From Lantana camara (taxonomy: Eukaryota; Streptophyta; Magnoliopsida; Lamiales; Verbenaceae), in contig CM074861.1 of the NCBI GenBank assembly GCA_037501455.1, positions 38,518,001 through 38,582,000 of the forward strand: a DNA stretch of 64,000 bases. Direction: 5' to 3'. Positions 33,796 through 45,108 of this stretch are shown here, one piece after another. Each line of letters starts with the position of its first letter. Position 1 is the first letter of the stretch. A program made the translations under genes and the position numbers. The notes beneath the pieces were generated by a model, which was not told the origin of the DNA, ran no database searches, and saw only the letters and a program-made list of their open reading frames with translations.

Positions 33796-36700
33796 CACTA
33801 CAAGAAAACAGTCGTTTTCTGACGAATTTTTTCGACGAACTTTTTTCGTCTGTAAATTTTCGACGATAATCCGATGAAATTCCGATGAAACTCATAATAT
33901 TTTATTTTTCATTTAAAATATAAATTTTTGATGAATTTTAGACAAAATACAGACGAACTAAAATTTTATTTAATTTTATTTGTTTAAAAATTATATTTTA
34001 AGACGAACTTTGCGACCAACCTTTCGCCTGAAATTTATAATTATTATTGTAAATTAAAATTCAGACGAACTCCCGTCTGAATGGCGTCGGATGATTTCGA
34101 CGAAATGGCGACGAAAGGGTTCATCTGAAATAAAACACAACTAAAACTAAATGGGAGACGAATTTCAAACAACAATGTCGTCTAAAATATTTCTAAAAAT
34201 TTTTAGCATGAAATTCAGTTGAACTTTGGTCAGAAATTCGTCCGTCACATTTTTCAACTGCGGCAAAATTCCGGCGAAAAGTTTGTCTGAGAATTTTAAT
34301 TCTTGAGCCCTAATTTGGTTTTCACTCACCCGCCTCTCTCAATCTCTCATTGTTCTTTGCCCCCCAAATCGTTCAACATCTGAGATGCCGCGTCTCACTC
34401 AAAATGTTTTCCTCCAAAATCGTCCCTCTCTGCCATCCCGTCGCCACCGTCGAAACTTTCCGACGCCTTTGCCAGCTCTCTGTTGTGCCGTCGATGCCAC
34501 CTCCTTTGTCGGACAGCCGCCATCACTTCTTTTTCATTTTATTTTTTTCCGCTCATCTCAGATTGCTCAAAATTCCTAAGTCAAAATCCTTTTTTGTTTA
34601 TGTGAAGTTTGAACTTTATAAGTAGAAATTTCTAAATTTGTCTGTAAGATTTGGTTTTTTGAATTAATTGTTGTAAGAATATCAGAGAACTAGTAAGGGA
34701 GGAACCTTCTGAGTATTAAGGAAATATAACCTTCCAAATCCAGCCCTTGCATACCTTGTTCGCGATCCAAAAAGGTGTTTTTTCATTTCCATTTTTATGT
34801 ATGTAATTTGGGATTTAAATTGCTCCTGAATTTGACAATTGTGCTTGACTTTAGCTTTGTTGTTCATCTGATATGATTTGGGCCTTTCATGATTAGTTCA
34901 TTGTATCATTAAAGAATGAAAATTGGTTTCTTGTCTTTATGTTAAGTGGTGTTGTAAACATAATCTTGAATAAGAACAAGAGAGGCTGTGTAAATGCTTT
35001 AATAAACTTGTGTAAGACTTCATTCTTGATAGATTCTGAAACACAGGTGAAAAGAAGGAGATCTCGTTCTGAAAACTTGTTTAATTCTTTGTTTCTAAGT
35101 TTCATGTTATGTGTCTAAATTTTGATTTTGACAGAATTGGGAATTCTTGGGGTTTTCTACGTATTTCTTTTGGTGCAGGAGACGGATTTGGTGTATGGAG
35201 AACTCCAAGTAACAAAACTATAAGTAAGATTCATCAGCTCTATCTATGTGTTTGAGCCTGTTGAAACAACTAAAACTTTGGGTATGTTTCTTTTGATTTT
35301 GTTCGGTACTTTAACTTATTACACAAAGGTTTTTCTTGTTCATGAGATTCAAAAATCATGCCAACTACACGAAGGACTCTTAGATAGCTTTTTCGATTTA
35401 GTTACTATTTTCCGCATTATTTCCTTGTTTCCTCTAGAGTTTTACTTTGGTAGAAATAAATTTTTCATAATTTTTTGATGGATTTTGGGGATTTTTCAAG
35501 CAGAGGTGGCCAAGTTGTTCCTAAGAATCGCTTGCTCTTAGAAGTAAGTATTGTTACTCGTCTCTATAAATTTAGTCAGGATTTGTATTTATGTGCTAGT
35601 TGTTTCACAATCTATCAATTTATTTTTAATATTTAGGTTTTATCCCCATTTTCCCCACTGAATTGTTGAACTTGAAAATTTGGTAGAAGCTTATTAAGTG
35701 TTAAAGTATAACTTTGTGCAAAAAGTAGCAAACTCTGGTGATGATTTCTTTTCTGTTAGTCAGTAACTCTTCTTTCGGTTAGATAAAATAACAAAGACTT
35801 CCTCTAAAATCTTAATGTTATGGTTGAGGACTGCACAGCTCTTGTCCTAGTTATCTTATGAGGATCATCTTTCTTGTTTGTAAAGGATATTCTTTCCTAC
35901 TATCAAGTGTTAATTATAAGGGGCATAATGTCGTAATCTCTGTTTGTTGCCTGAGATTCCTATTTTTTGTTAATTGATTTTTATTGTGTGCTGAGATTGC
36001 TGCTGTAACTGAATGGTTCTTACTTTCTCTTGTTTCCATTCAATAATATGCACAAATAATGTGTTAAGAAAGTGTGCAGTCATTGTTTTATGTTGGAGGA
36101 AAAGAATATGCCTATTAAATTAAATGATCAAACTATGAATTGTGGATAAACTTGGAAGTTTTAATTAAATTAAAAGTATTCATGTCCTATTATTAATCAT
36201 ATTGTAACTTAATGCTGGGTGGATTGATTATCTCTAAAGCTTTTGCAATAATCGACTCTGAGCTAAAGATCTAATCCTCTATTATTTTGTTGTGTGAAAC
36301 TTGGCTACAATCTTGTTGTATTAACTGTTGTATGTTGATTGAGATGTGTGTTTATGTCTTTGTTTTGTATTAATTTCAGAAGGATGAAATAGTGTTATGC
36401 TCATTGCAATAGTTGAGAAAAAGATGGACCTCTGAATCTATAAGCTTAAGTAATTATTCATCAGCTAAAGAGAAAGCATCTTACCTTATGCAATATTGAT
36501 ATGAATCAAAGTAATTAGCTGCTAGTGATGGATTTTATTTAACTTATAGATACTTGATTTTATCATTTAACTGATCTAGTTTCTCTATTGGCTCCTTCTC
36601 CACCACAATCAGTGCCTCCTTCTCAACAACCATCACCATCTCCTTCTCCATCGCGGTTAATGGCTCCTTCTCCACAACCATCGTCGTCTGCTACTCTTCG

Positions 36701-37898
36701 AAAAAGATTGATAAGTCATTCGCTTGCAAATATTTTAAATTGTATTTGTTGTTTGACTAAATATACTATTACGTATAAATTAATTGCAGAGTGAGAAGGA
36801 AAATAGGGTCATACGCCATGAGAGTGATGATTTTGGTGGAGATAGAAGGGTTGGCGAGCGTTCACGCTTGGCATGGGTAAGTTTAATTGTTTGACTATAT
36901 TTGAGTAGTTAATCATTTATTGTAATCTTTATTCAAATCATGATGACCAATATATGGTATATTAATATAGGAAAACTACGAGAAATTGAAAGAGATTAAA
37001 AACCAACAAGCAGCTCTACTTAATGAGGAGGGGAGAGCTAACTTACCTACCGATGAAAAATTATGGCATCAAGTTGTTGGGAGGCTAAACAAGAAGGGCG
37101 AGGTGTTTAGAAGAAGCAATTGAAAATGTCTTTAGAAGAAGCAAGTGATCTTTTTGAAGTGGAACATTATCCTGTCTATTTTAAATTTCTAGTACTCTTT
37201 TTATTATTTGAAAACTCTTAATTTGTTAGAATTTGTCATTTTCTTGTACGGATTTATCGTTGAAGGAATTAATTGCAATTAAAATGTTGTTGGATCTGTC
37301 TATATTGTTAAATTTCTGGTCATTGTTTTTATATGGATACAATTGATGAAAATTGTATTAAAAGCACGTTAAAAATCAAAATTTATAAAATATTTAAAAA
37401 AAAAACAATTCCGACGAATTTGCGATGAAAAAATTCGTCTGAATTTATCATTAAAAATAATAAAATTTTGAAAGTTCATCTGAAAAATATTATTAAAAAA
37501 ATAAAACTCTGAAAAGTTCGTCTAAAAAAAAATTTCGTCGGAAAGTTCGTCGCGAAGTTCGTCGGAATATGAATGGTCGGAAATTTTGAAGTGCTATATT
37601 CCGTCGAAAATTCGTCGAAAACATAAGACGGTCAATTTTTGGTCAAGGTATTTTGGTCTGTAAGTTCATCGGAAGTCAATTGATTTCGGACGACATAATT
37701 TTTCACCGGAAAGTGGTTGGAAAGTTCACCGGAATATATATTCATCGGAAATGTGGTGGGAAAGTCCGGAGTTTTTCAGACGACTTGAAGTTCGTCAGAA
37801 GTTCGCCGGAAGTTCGCCGAAAATTACCTTTTTCAAAAGGAAGTTCGTCCGAAGTTCGTCTGAAAAGTTCGTCTAAAAATGTCTGTTTTTTCGTAGTG
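33796..37898 (+). mobile_element. CACTA (En/Spm) transposon, 4.1 kb, non-autonomous
   Basis: The left terminus CACTACAAGAAAACAG and right terminus (reverse complement CACTACGAAAAAACAG) are inverted repeats ending CACTA/TAGTG. A 3 bp duplication TAC lies at 33793-33795 and 37899-37901. The subterminal 300-450 bp at each end are packed with GACGAA/TTCGTC motifs in both orientations, the binding-site arrays typical of this superfamily. The length is short for an autonomous element and no TNPD-type transposase is visible. It inserted in the capsid region of the inverted pararetrovirus piece. Confidence 0.93.
36583..37124 (+). pseudogene. Remnant of a CACTA TNPA-like gene (exons)
   Basis: A proline/serine-rich segment (about 36588-36700, SPPQSVPPSQQPSPSPSPS) is followed by exon-like pieces. 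The acceptor TTGCAG ends at 36789, a donor GTAAGT begins at 36877 and an acceptor ATATAG ends at 36970. The last piece (36971-37124) reads NYEKLKEIKNQQAALL...LWHQVVGRLNKKGEVF, resembling the conserved LW..V.GG..KKGRVYG motif of plant Ptta/En/Spm accessory proteins (Transposase_24). A stop follows at once. It probably encoded the DNA-binding TNPA partner. Intron calls come from splice consensus only. Confidence 0.5.
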
Positions 37899-38780
37899 TA
37901 CATATCATACTACACGTGAACAGATTTATATAACATAAATCAGTTATTTGGATATTTGCTAAATGATATTCTGTTATGTTTTGTTGTCTTTTAGAAATAA
38001 GAAATCTTGTCTCTTGTCTCTTGAGTGTCTAATCCACAAAACTCTGGACATATATTATGTGCTATTTTCCAAAAGGTATCCATCTATGATGCACAGACAC
38101 GGACACGGCGACACGGACACGACACGACACGGACACGGCGACACGGATTTTTTAAAAAATTTAGGACACGACACGGCTTCGACACGGCTATATTATATAT
38201 AAATAAATTATATATATATATATATATAAAATAAAATATTGATACAAATATTCAATATTACAAATTTAAATAACATACATCGTTTTTCAATTCAATATTT
38301 ACAGTAATTACAAATAACATTAATATATTTTTATATAATAATATATGAAAATAAATAAATATTATATTGAATTTAAATTAATACTATACATCTTTTAACA
38401 AATTTATATAATTATTTTTTAAAAAATAAATTATATCCTCAAATTTTGAGGAAAAATAAAATAAAAATTATTTTTTTTTTGAATTTTTCATGTTGGAGTG
38501 TTCGAGCCGTGTCGGATAGGTCTTGAGCCGTGTCCCCGGCGTGTCGGAATTTTTTTTTAATTTTTGGACACATTTTGCCGTGTCGGACACGTGTCGTTGC
38601 TGTGTCGGAGCCGTGTCCGTGTCCGACACGTGTCCGACACTGCACGGGACAAAAATTCGGAGTGTCCGTGCATTATAGGTATCCATAGTATCATTTCCGT
38701 GTAACAATGTTTATTGGTGTTCTGTTAATGAGTTTAAAAAATGTGAGACATTTCCTAGTGTTTTATGTTGTATATAGATA
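37899..38780 (-). pseudogene. Pararetrovirus capsid upstream part, interrupted by a MITE
   Basis: On the minus strand, sequence on the far side of the CACTA element (37899-38083) and of the Mutator-like MITE (38678-38780) stays largely open. One frame (about 38760 to 38030, skipping the MITE) contains NDTMDTFWKIAHNICPEFC and crosses the MITE target site without a break. It probably continues the capsid gene at 33795. Identification rests on position and frame continuity, not on a strong motif. Confidence 0.45.
38084..38677. mobile_element. Mutator-like MITE, 594 bp, GACACGG-rich ends
   Basis: A 9 bp direct duplication GGTATCCAT flanks it (38075-38083 and 38678-38686), the size made by Mutator-like transposases. 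Termini TATGATGCAC(A)GACAC and, inverted, TATAATGCACGGACAC match. Both ends carry degenerate tandem GACACG/CGTGTC arrays, while the middle is AT-rich with no ORF. Confidence 0.82.
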
Positions 38781-39525
38781 AATATATGAGAAAATTTCAT
38801 TTTTAGTCCCACAGTTTATAGGTAAAAAAAATTTTCGTCCCGTAAAATTTTTTGTAGTCCCCGAGATTTCATTTTTGATCGATTGAGTCCCAAACACAAA
38901 AAAATACACTATTAGTCCCAAAAGGAGTTAAGAGCCGTTAGCCCTTTTTTTTTTTTTTGGTGATTAGTACACATATATAAAACAAAAATTAAAATAACAA
39001 CCCGCCCACTCCCCCCCCCCCCACACACACACATACACGCAACCCCACACAAACAGTTGATTTTATAACTTAAAATATATGTTTATATTGATTTATTCTT
39101 TATTGATATATTTATTAATTTAAAATATAATATTTATGGATAGATAATAATATAAAAAGTAGTTTGTTAACTGGCTTGGTTAGTTTAAATGAATTTTTAA
39201 TATTTTTTTGATTTATTTTATTATAATATTTATAATTAAAATATATATATAAATTTTGTTATTTATTGTATAATATTTTATATTTAAAATATAAATATAA
39301 TTTTTTGATCTATTGTAATATAATTTTTATAATTAAAATATAAATATACTTTTTTGATTTATTGTAATATAATATTTATAATTAAAATATAATATAATTT
39401 TTTGAATTTATTTTAATTATAAATATTATATTAAAATAAATCAAAAAAATATTAGAAATTTATATAGAATAACTTACTTAACAAACTATTTTTTATATCA
39501 TTATGCGTTCATAAATATTATATTT
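38781..39525. other. AT-rich repeats with AGTCCC-type interspersed repeat
   Basis: Bases 38790-38950 hold several TTAGTCCC/GAGTCCC copies of a kind common in plant interspersed repeats, without definable ends. A C10/CA tract is at about 39010-39036. A degenerate array of about 55-60 bp units (TTTATTGTAATATAAT, TTTATAATTAAAATATAAAT) fills about 39200-39420. There is no gene. Confidence 0.55.
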
Positions 39526-40557
39526 GATAAGGGGAAAATCAGGAGCTATGACTAGGCACCACGTGTCCTTACCACATTGGGAGAACTGACAGGCCAGCAC
39601 TTGCATCTGACCCAGTCATCTCCCTCTTATCGAGCCAGCACATGGCCCCCTTTGAGGAAAAGCAATTGTACTCGCCGCGTTGGGTGAGACTCGATCCAGA
39701 GAGGTTCCCGACCACGATCCCTCGAGCCAGGCAACAGGCCGACACGCACGCTACAGTACAAGGGCATTAAATGCTGGTACCACCCACTGCTGGCCGCATT
39801 AATTGCGGTCGCACCAAGTACGGTGTCAGGCATCTCTGCAAGAGCAGGAGAACAGTGCTTTTGCCGTAAAGCATTGTTCCGGACACAGTTGATCTCCCTT
39901 TCTCAACAGACAAGATCCACACCTTTCTGATGGTGTACTTGCATGCAACAAGGCCTTCTCCTCGCTATATAAACTCATCTCCATCACTAAGAAGGGTAGG
40001 CTTTCCTTTACATTCTGAGTCCATATTCTCTTAGCATTATCGACCTAGAGCCTTAGTTGACTTGAACGTCGGAGTGCCAAAACGGGTCCAACCCCCGTAT
40101 TCCCCTGTTTTGGCCTTTGAGCTCATGTTCGTTCTTCCTTTTTAGCCCGGGAAAGGATCAGATTTGCTTCACGCAAACAAATATCTTGGGTGATTGGGAG
40201 TCTAAGTCTGCCGATCCGTACATAGCCAGATTTTGACACCATTATCTTGGCACCGTCTTTGGGAAACTCTAAACAAAAAGCCTTTTCTTTCAATTTGTAA
40301 AAGCCTTTACACAACTGATATCATGGTACAGACCCGTCAGGGACGCCAAGTCTACGACGAGAACGACGAGGAGATCTTCGCCGATCTCAATACCCTCGGG
40401 GGAAGCCAGTCCCAGTGCGCTTAGTCAGGTGATACTATTTGAGGCGGATCTGACCGCCTATACTGAGCAATGCAGGGCGGAGGCTCTGGCGCCGGCATGG
40501 GAAAACAAGGCACCGAACATGCCAGCTCCGTCAAGGGGAAGCCCGCTTGCGCTAACC
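39526..40557 (+). mobile_element. Ty3/gypsy 5' LTR and gag start, truncated
   Basis: The LTR spans 39526-40238 (TGATAAGGGG...TTTTGACA, 713 bp) with TATATAAA at 39966-39973. It is followed by TTGGCACCGTCTTTGGGAAA (from about 40247), the primer-site type seen in plant Tat/Ogre-like gypsy elements (usually TGGCGCCGTCTGTGGGAA). An ATG at 40323 opens a gag-like N-terminus (MVQTRQGRQVYDENDEEIF) that soon meets a stop. Everything beyond is lost where the minus-strand LTR begins at 40558. No second LTR is in the window. Confidence 0.75.
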
Positions 40558-41909
40558 TGTAGCACCCGAAACGCTAGGTAGCCACATCCCCCGCACTATA
40601 GTTCAATCCACATATGGAACGAGCACCCACACATGAATCAAGCCTATAGCGAACGGAAGATAATAAAAAAACAACTCCCTAACTAGGCGGGACTAACCCT
40701 CAATTATATACCAACATGCGTACAATAAACGGAAGCATATCAATATACATTCACTTCATTATCCATTTTCGATTCCATGTTCAACCTTTCCGTAATTACA
40801 TTCCCAAGTATAAGTCATAATATACATAGATACCAAAACAATTCATAAGAGAAGATTCTATCAATAATGTACATAGAACATGAGAGTGACAAATGCTAGA
40901 CCTAAAAGAAGCAAAACTCGACTCAATCCCGCCTAGCACTCGACCTGCAATACCTGAAAATGTGAGGTGTCAGTCTATGAAAGACTGAGTGAGGGGTTTA
41001 ATAAATATACGCGCAATTACCATGCAAGCTATAATCTCGGGTAAGATTTTATAAAAGGAAACAATATAAGTTCAAGAATAAGATAGAACTTGCCCGAGAT
41101 TACAACTAATCAATTTACAATTCAATCAATTCAGTACAATTCAGTTCAATCAATCAGTGGCCCGGCGAGTGAGGGCAATTCTCCAACCTTTCTCCGACAG
41201 TGTACAATAATTCAATTTTAGTTGATTAAGTGATCAAGCAATCAATTTCAGTGCACAATTAACAATTTCAATAACTCCTTCTTCCTCCGGGTGATAGGGG
41301 GTTGCAAGGCCCCGCCATCCAATCAGTGTGAGTATAGGGTTCATGATTCCCTATACCCGGAACTCCTTCCTTCACTAATCTCCCAGTGGATTCAGGGGTC
41401 ATCCCAACAATGTGAGGGGAGTGCAGAGTTACCCGTCAGCCCGTGCTTTCACGGTTGGCTCATACACTAACCCTCCGACGTTGCTTCTGGAATTTGAATC
41501 CGAATTCCCGATCTCAAGTTACGCATTCCGGAACCCAAGGTACGCTAAAACAAGTTAGGCCCTTAAGTCCCTAACAAATAAAATGGTTCGAAAATCGTAT
41601 CAAACGAACACAAAATCATGCAACGAATATAAAAACGCATTCATCACATACATAAATCATACATATCACATAATCACAAAAATAAAAAACGAGAACGGAG
41701 GCAAACAGATTAAAAACAACAAGAAGGGCATAAACGTCCAAATATTTCAAATAAGGCTCAAATAAAATTCAAGTATTAAGTCAAATAAATTCAAGAATAT
41801 CACATAAAGAATAAAATAAACACATAATTCGCGTAATTAAATAATTTAAATGTGCATTTAGCTCACTCGTAAAGGCGTACCTGTACGGCCGGATGAGCGG
41901 GATGTTACA
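40558..41909 (-). mobile_element. Minus-strand solo or truncated LTR, 1.35 kb
   Basis: On the plus strand it runs from TGTAGCACCCG to GGGATGTTACA (TG...CA). The left part shares modules with the LTR at 27482 (CCCCCGCACTATAG, CTAGGCGGGACTAA, CGGAAGCATA, GGCGAGTGAGGGC). The right part is close to 18200-18659 (CAAAATCATGCAACGA, ACCTGTACGGCCG). It is shorter than its relatives and lacks the palindrome cluster, so it may be internally deleted. The flanks TAACC and ATATA do not match, and the left flank is gypsy gag DNA while the right is LINE, so it marks a recombination junction and not a simple insertion. Confidence 0.8.
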
Positions 41910-44900
41910 ATATATGGTTGCTTTGGGACAGTAGTAGAATTCATGTGGAGGTTATTCATGTTACATATCAGGCAATCCACGTGATTATTGGGCCTCGGAG
42001 TGCTTCAGAGTGGATGTGTTCGGGGATTTATGTCAGCCCATTATTAGCCGGTGGGCAGATCTCTGGAATGACCTTAAGACTATTTACAAGAAGTGGAACC
42101 TCCCTTAGCTACTTACCAGCAACTTCAACAATGTCAAGGTACCAAGTGAGAAACAATAGGGAAGGGACGTGAATTGGAATAGGTGCCTCAAATTCAAAAG
42201 CCCATTGATAGCTACAACCTGATTGATATTGGAGCAGTTGGTCCATGATTTACCTGGAGTGGCACGATTTGCAGCGGCGAACATGCGAAAGAGGGACTGG
42301 ATAGGGTCTTCGTGAACCCAGAGTGGCACCTAAAATTCCTCTCTTAAACACACTTGCACCAACATCCCCTCATCACCTTCTATTTTAGAGTGAGCCAACC
42401 ACTTTTTACTCTTCCTTTTCATTTTGAAGCCATTTGGAATGAGAACCCAGGCTATCGGGAGATTATAGAGTGGGCATGGAATAAAGATGAAAACATCATG
42501 AACGCATTACCTTGACTGCCAGGCGTTCTTAGGGATTGGATTCGCATCCAATTTTGAAACGTGTTCTATTGAAAATGCCTACTCAAATCCTGCGTGAATG
42601 GGATCTAGAAAGTCAATCAAAATAAACTTCATCCTTATCTCATCAAGTTAGATAAGGAATTAATTAGGGAGCAGAGATTTTGTGGTTCCAAAAATCTTGG
42701 ATAAAATTGCCTACGATTCGGATAAGAACACCCATTTTTTTTCCATCTCTCTACTACTACTCGTCGACAACACAGTCGTATCAATGTGTTGAGAATTAAT
42801 GATACTTGGAAAATGAATGAAGACAGTCGTGGAAGCACGGTTGGGAGTTTTTTTCTCTGGTGTTCAGCGATGGTGAGGGTGCTACTCAAATATCATTTCA
42901 TCGTCGCCACCTGCAGAGGGAACTCAACCCACTTTGGAGAGCCCAACTGGCTCAACCGGCCATGCACGATGAGATTAAAAAGGTTGTGAATTGGATGAGT
43001 CCATTCAAAGCTCCGGGCCCTGACGGTTTCTAAGTTATCTTCTATCAGACTTACTGGGATGTTGTGGGCAATTCGGTCGTAGAATATGCTAATAAATGTC
43101 TACAAGACGAGGGTTTTTCTAAAGATATTGGCCAGACTTTTATTTGCTTGATTCCCAAGACTTCCCGAATTATAACAGTTTTATTCCTGAAAGATCCACC
43201 CACGACAACATGCTTGTTCTTCAGGAAGTACTCCATACTATCCACCGTTCGATGACTAAAGATGGAGGTATGATTTTATAGCATGATCTGTAGAAGACTT
43301 ATGACAAGATCAAGTTGGAATTCTTGTGGGAGACTCTTGAATTTTTCAATTTCTCGAGAGGAATTGTCAATCTCATTATGAGTGGAGTTAAATGCATTCG
43401 TCCGGAGAATTTTTGGAATGGAGATAAAATCGATAAAATTACTCTGGCGTGCGGAATACGACAAGGAGACCCTTTGTCACCTTATCTTTCCATGTTGTGC
43501 ATGGAACGCTTATCTTATCTTATTAAGGAGGCGGGATGAGGGGTGATTGGATACTGATTCGGGTCTATAACATGGGACCGCTATCTCGTACCTTCTATTT
43601 GTCGCCGACATCATCTTAGGAGGTCTGGTTAACATGGAAACGACTAAGTGTATTAAATCTATCATACACAATTTCTATGTAGCTTCTAGACTAAAACTCA
43701 ATTATGAGAAGTCTCAAACTTTACTTGCAGCCATGCTCCAAAAGCCACTAAGCAAGCTATTTGTAGGAAGCTTAGGATTCTAAGAAAGGACAATCTTGGA
43801 AGGTATTTAGGTATGAAAATGGTTTATGGCCACAACCAATGCGCTATTTTTGAGACGGTGATCGAGAAAGTAAAGAATAGCCTGTCGGGTTGGAAGGCGA
43901 GAAACCTTAACTTAATGGGGCGATTAACTCTCATTCAATAAATAACGAGTTCGATGCATACTTTTTGGTTATCGAGGCACGTCTATGATAAGCTTGATTG
44001 GCTGAACAGATCTTTCCTTTGGGGAGCTAATACCTCGAAATAACACGTGCATCTTGTTGGATGGAAGAAAGTTATCAAGAGAAAAGATGAGGGGTCTGGG
44101 CATCAAAAATACAAAAAAGATGAATATTGCTCTTCTTGGGAAAATAAGTTTGCGCGTGTCATGGGATGATAACACTTTTTGTCATCAGATTTTTAGAGAG
44201 AATTATTTGAAAGGTGATGATGCCCCGGAGCACCAACCAAAAGTAACTGCTTCAAACACTTAGAAAGGTATAACAAGAGAATTCGATTCGTTGACTCCTT
44301 TTATAGGTGGTGGATTGGCAAAGGTGATAACACCTGTCTTTGGGATGATCGGTAGCTTTCTTCGGAGACTTTGCGGGACCGGAAGGTGGGCCAAATTTAT
44401 CCAGATGACGAAAACAAGGTGTTTAGTGATATCATAGGGAGGGACAATGAAAGTTGGGTCATAGATGGATTGCAAACACAGTTTTTCAACCACATTAAGC
44501 ATGATTCCACGAGATGCCACTGCCTTTGGGCAAAGATGAGTACATACTTATTTGGAGAAAGACTAGTAATGGTAAGCTCACGTGTAGTTAGGCTTATCGA
44601 CTACTTAGCCCGATGGAGGCACCTCATGATAGAAACAGGAAACGCCTACAAAAGATACCTGCCCACAGAAAATTAAGCATGTTATGTAGCTTTGCAAGCA
44701 CAATAGTGTTCTCCTGAATGCACTTCGTCTCGATCGTAAGTTTAGAGAGTCGGATCGCTGCAACCGATGCCATAACGAAAGGGAGAAGATTAGACACATC
44801 GTCATTAATTGTTGCTTTTCTATTGAAATCTAGAAGGAAATTGTGGAAGTAAATGTTTGGTAGAAGATAAGCAGCATGCGAGACCCCAATTGGCTGGAAC

Positions 44901-45108
44901 TTTTATTAGTTGGGAACCACATACACTGGCTGGACCAGAACTTGCCATGGTGGCTGGTGATGCTTGCCACTGTTTGGTGTTTACGGAAGGCGCATAACGT
45001 GGCCCAATTCTAGCAGTCACGCGAGCCACGCCAGGTGACTATCAAAAAATCAAGACTCTATCATCGGACATGGTCTAGCGAACAGTTGGGACGAAGAAAG
45101 CTGATAAC
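41910..45108 (+). pseudogene. L1-type LINE ORF2: endonuclease end, RT, zinc knuckle (copy B)
   Basis: In order: the C-terminal endonuclease part (GPRSASEWMCSGIYVSP about 41990-42045; TWSGTICSGE about 42255); RT motifs FKAPGPDGF (43004-43030), LIPK, then after an apparent deletion FIPERSTHDNMLVLQEVLH, QGDPLSPYL (43462-43488) and a damaged active site FVADIIL (43592-43618, expected F.ADD); and a CX2CX8HX4C knuckle at 44759-44812. Frameshifts and stops are frequent. The enzyme nicks DNA and reverse transcribes its RNA at the nick. The 5' end is lost at the LTR junction at 41909. The element continues through 45108 and, after a solo LTR, into the RNase H at 49302. Confidence 0.88.

Noticed and set aside
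38025..38234. Histidine/arginine/threonine repeat proteins over 38025-38707 on both strands
   Set aside because: Translations of GACACGG arrays in the MITE arms.
39627..39833. Minus-strand 68-residue ORF
   Set aside because: Antisense to the U3/R region of the gypsy LTR; no domain.
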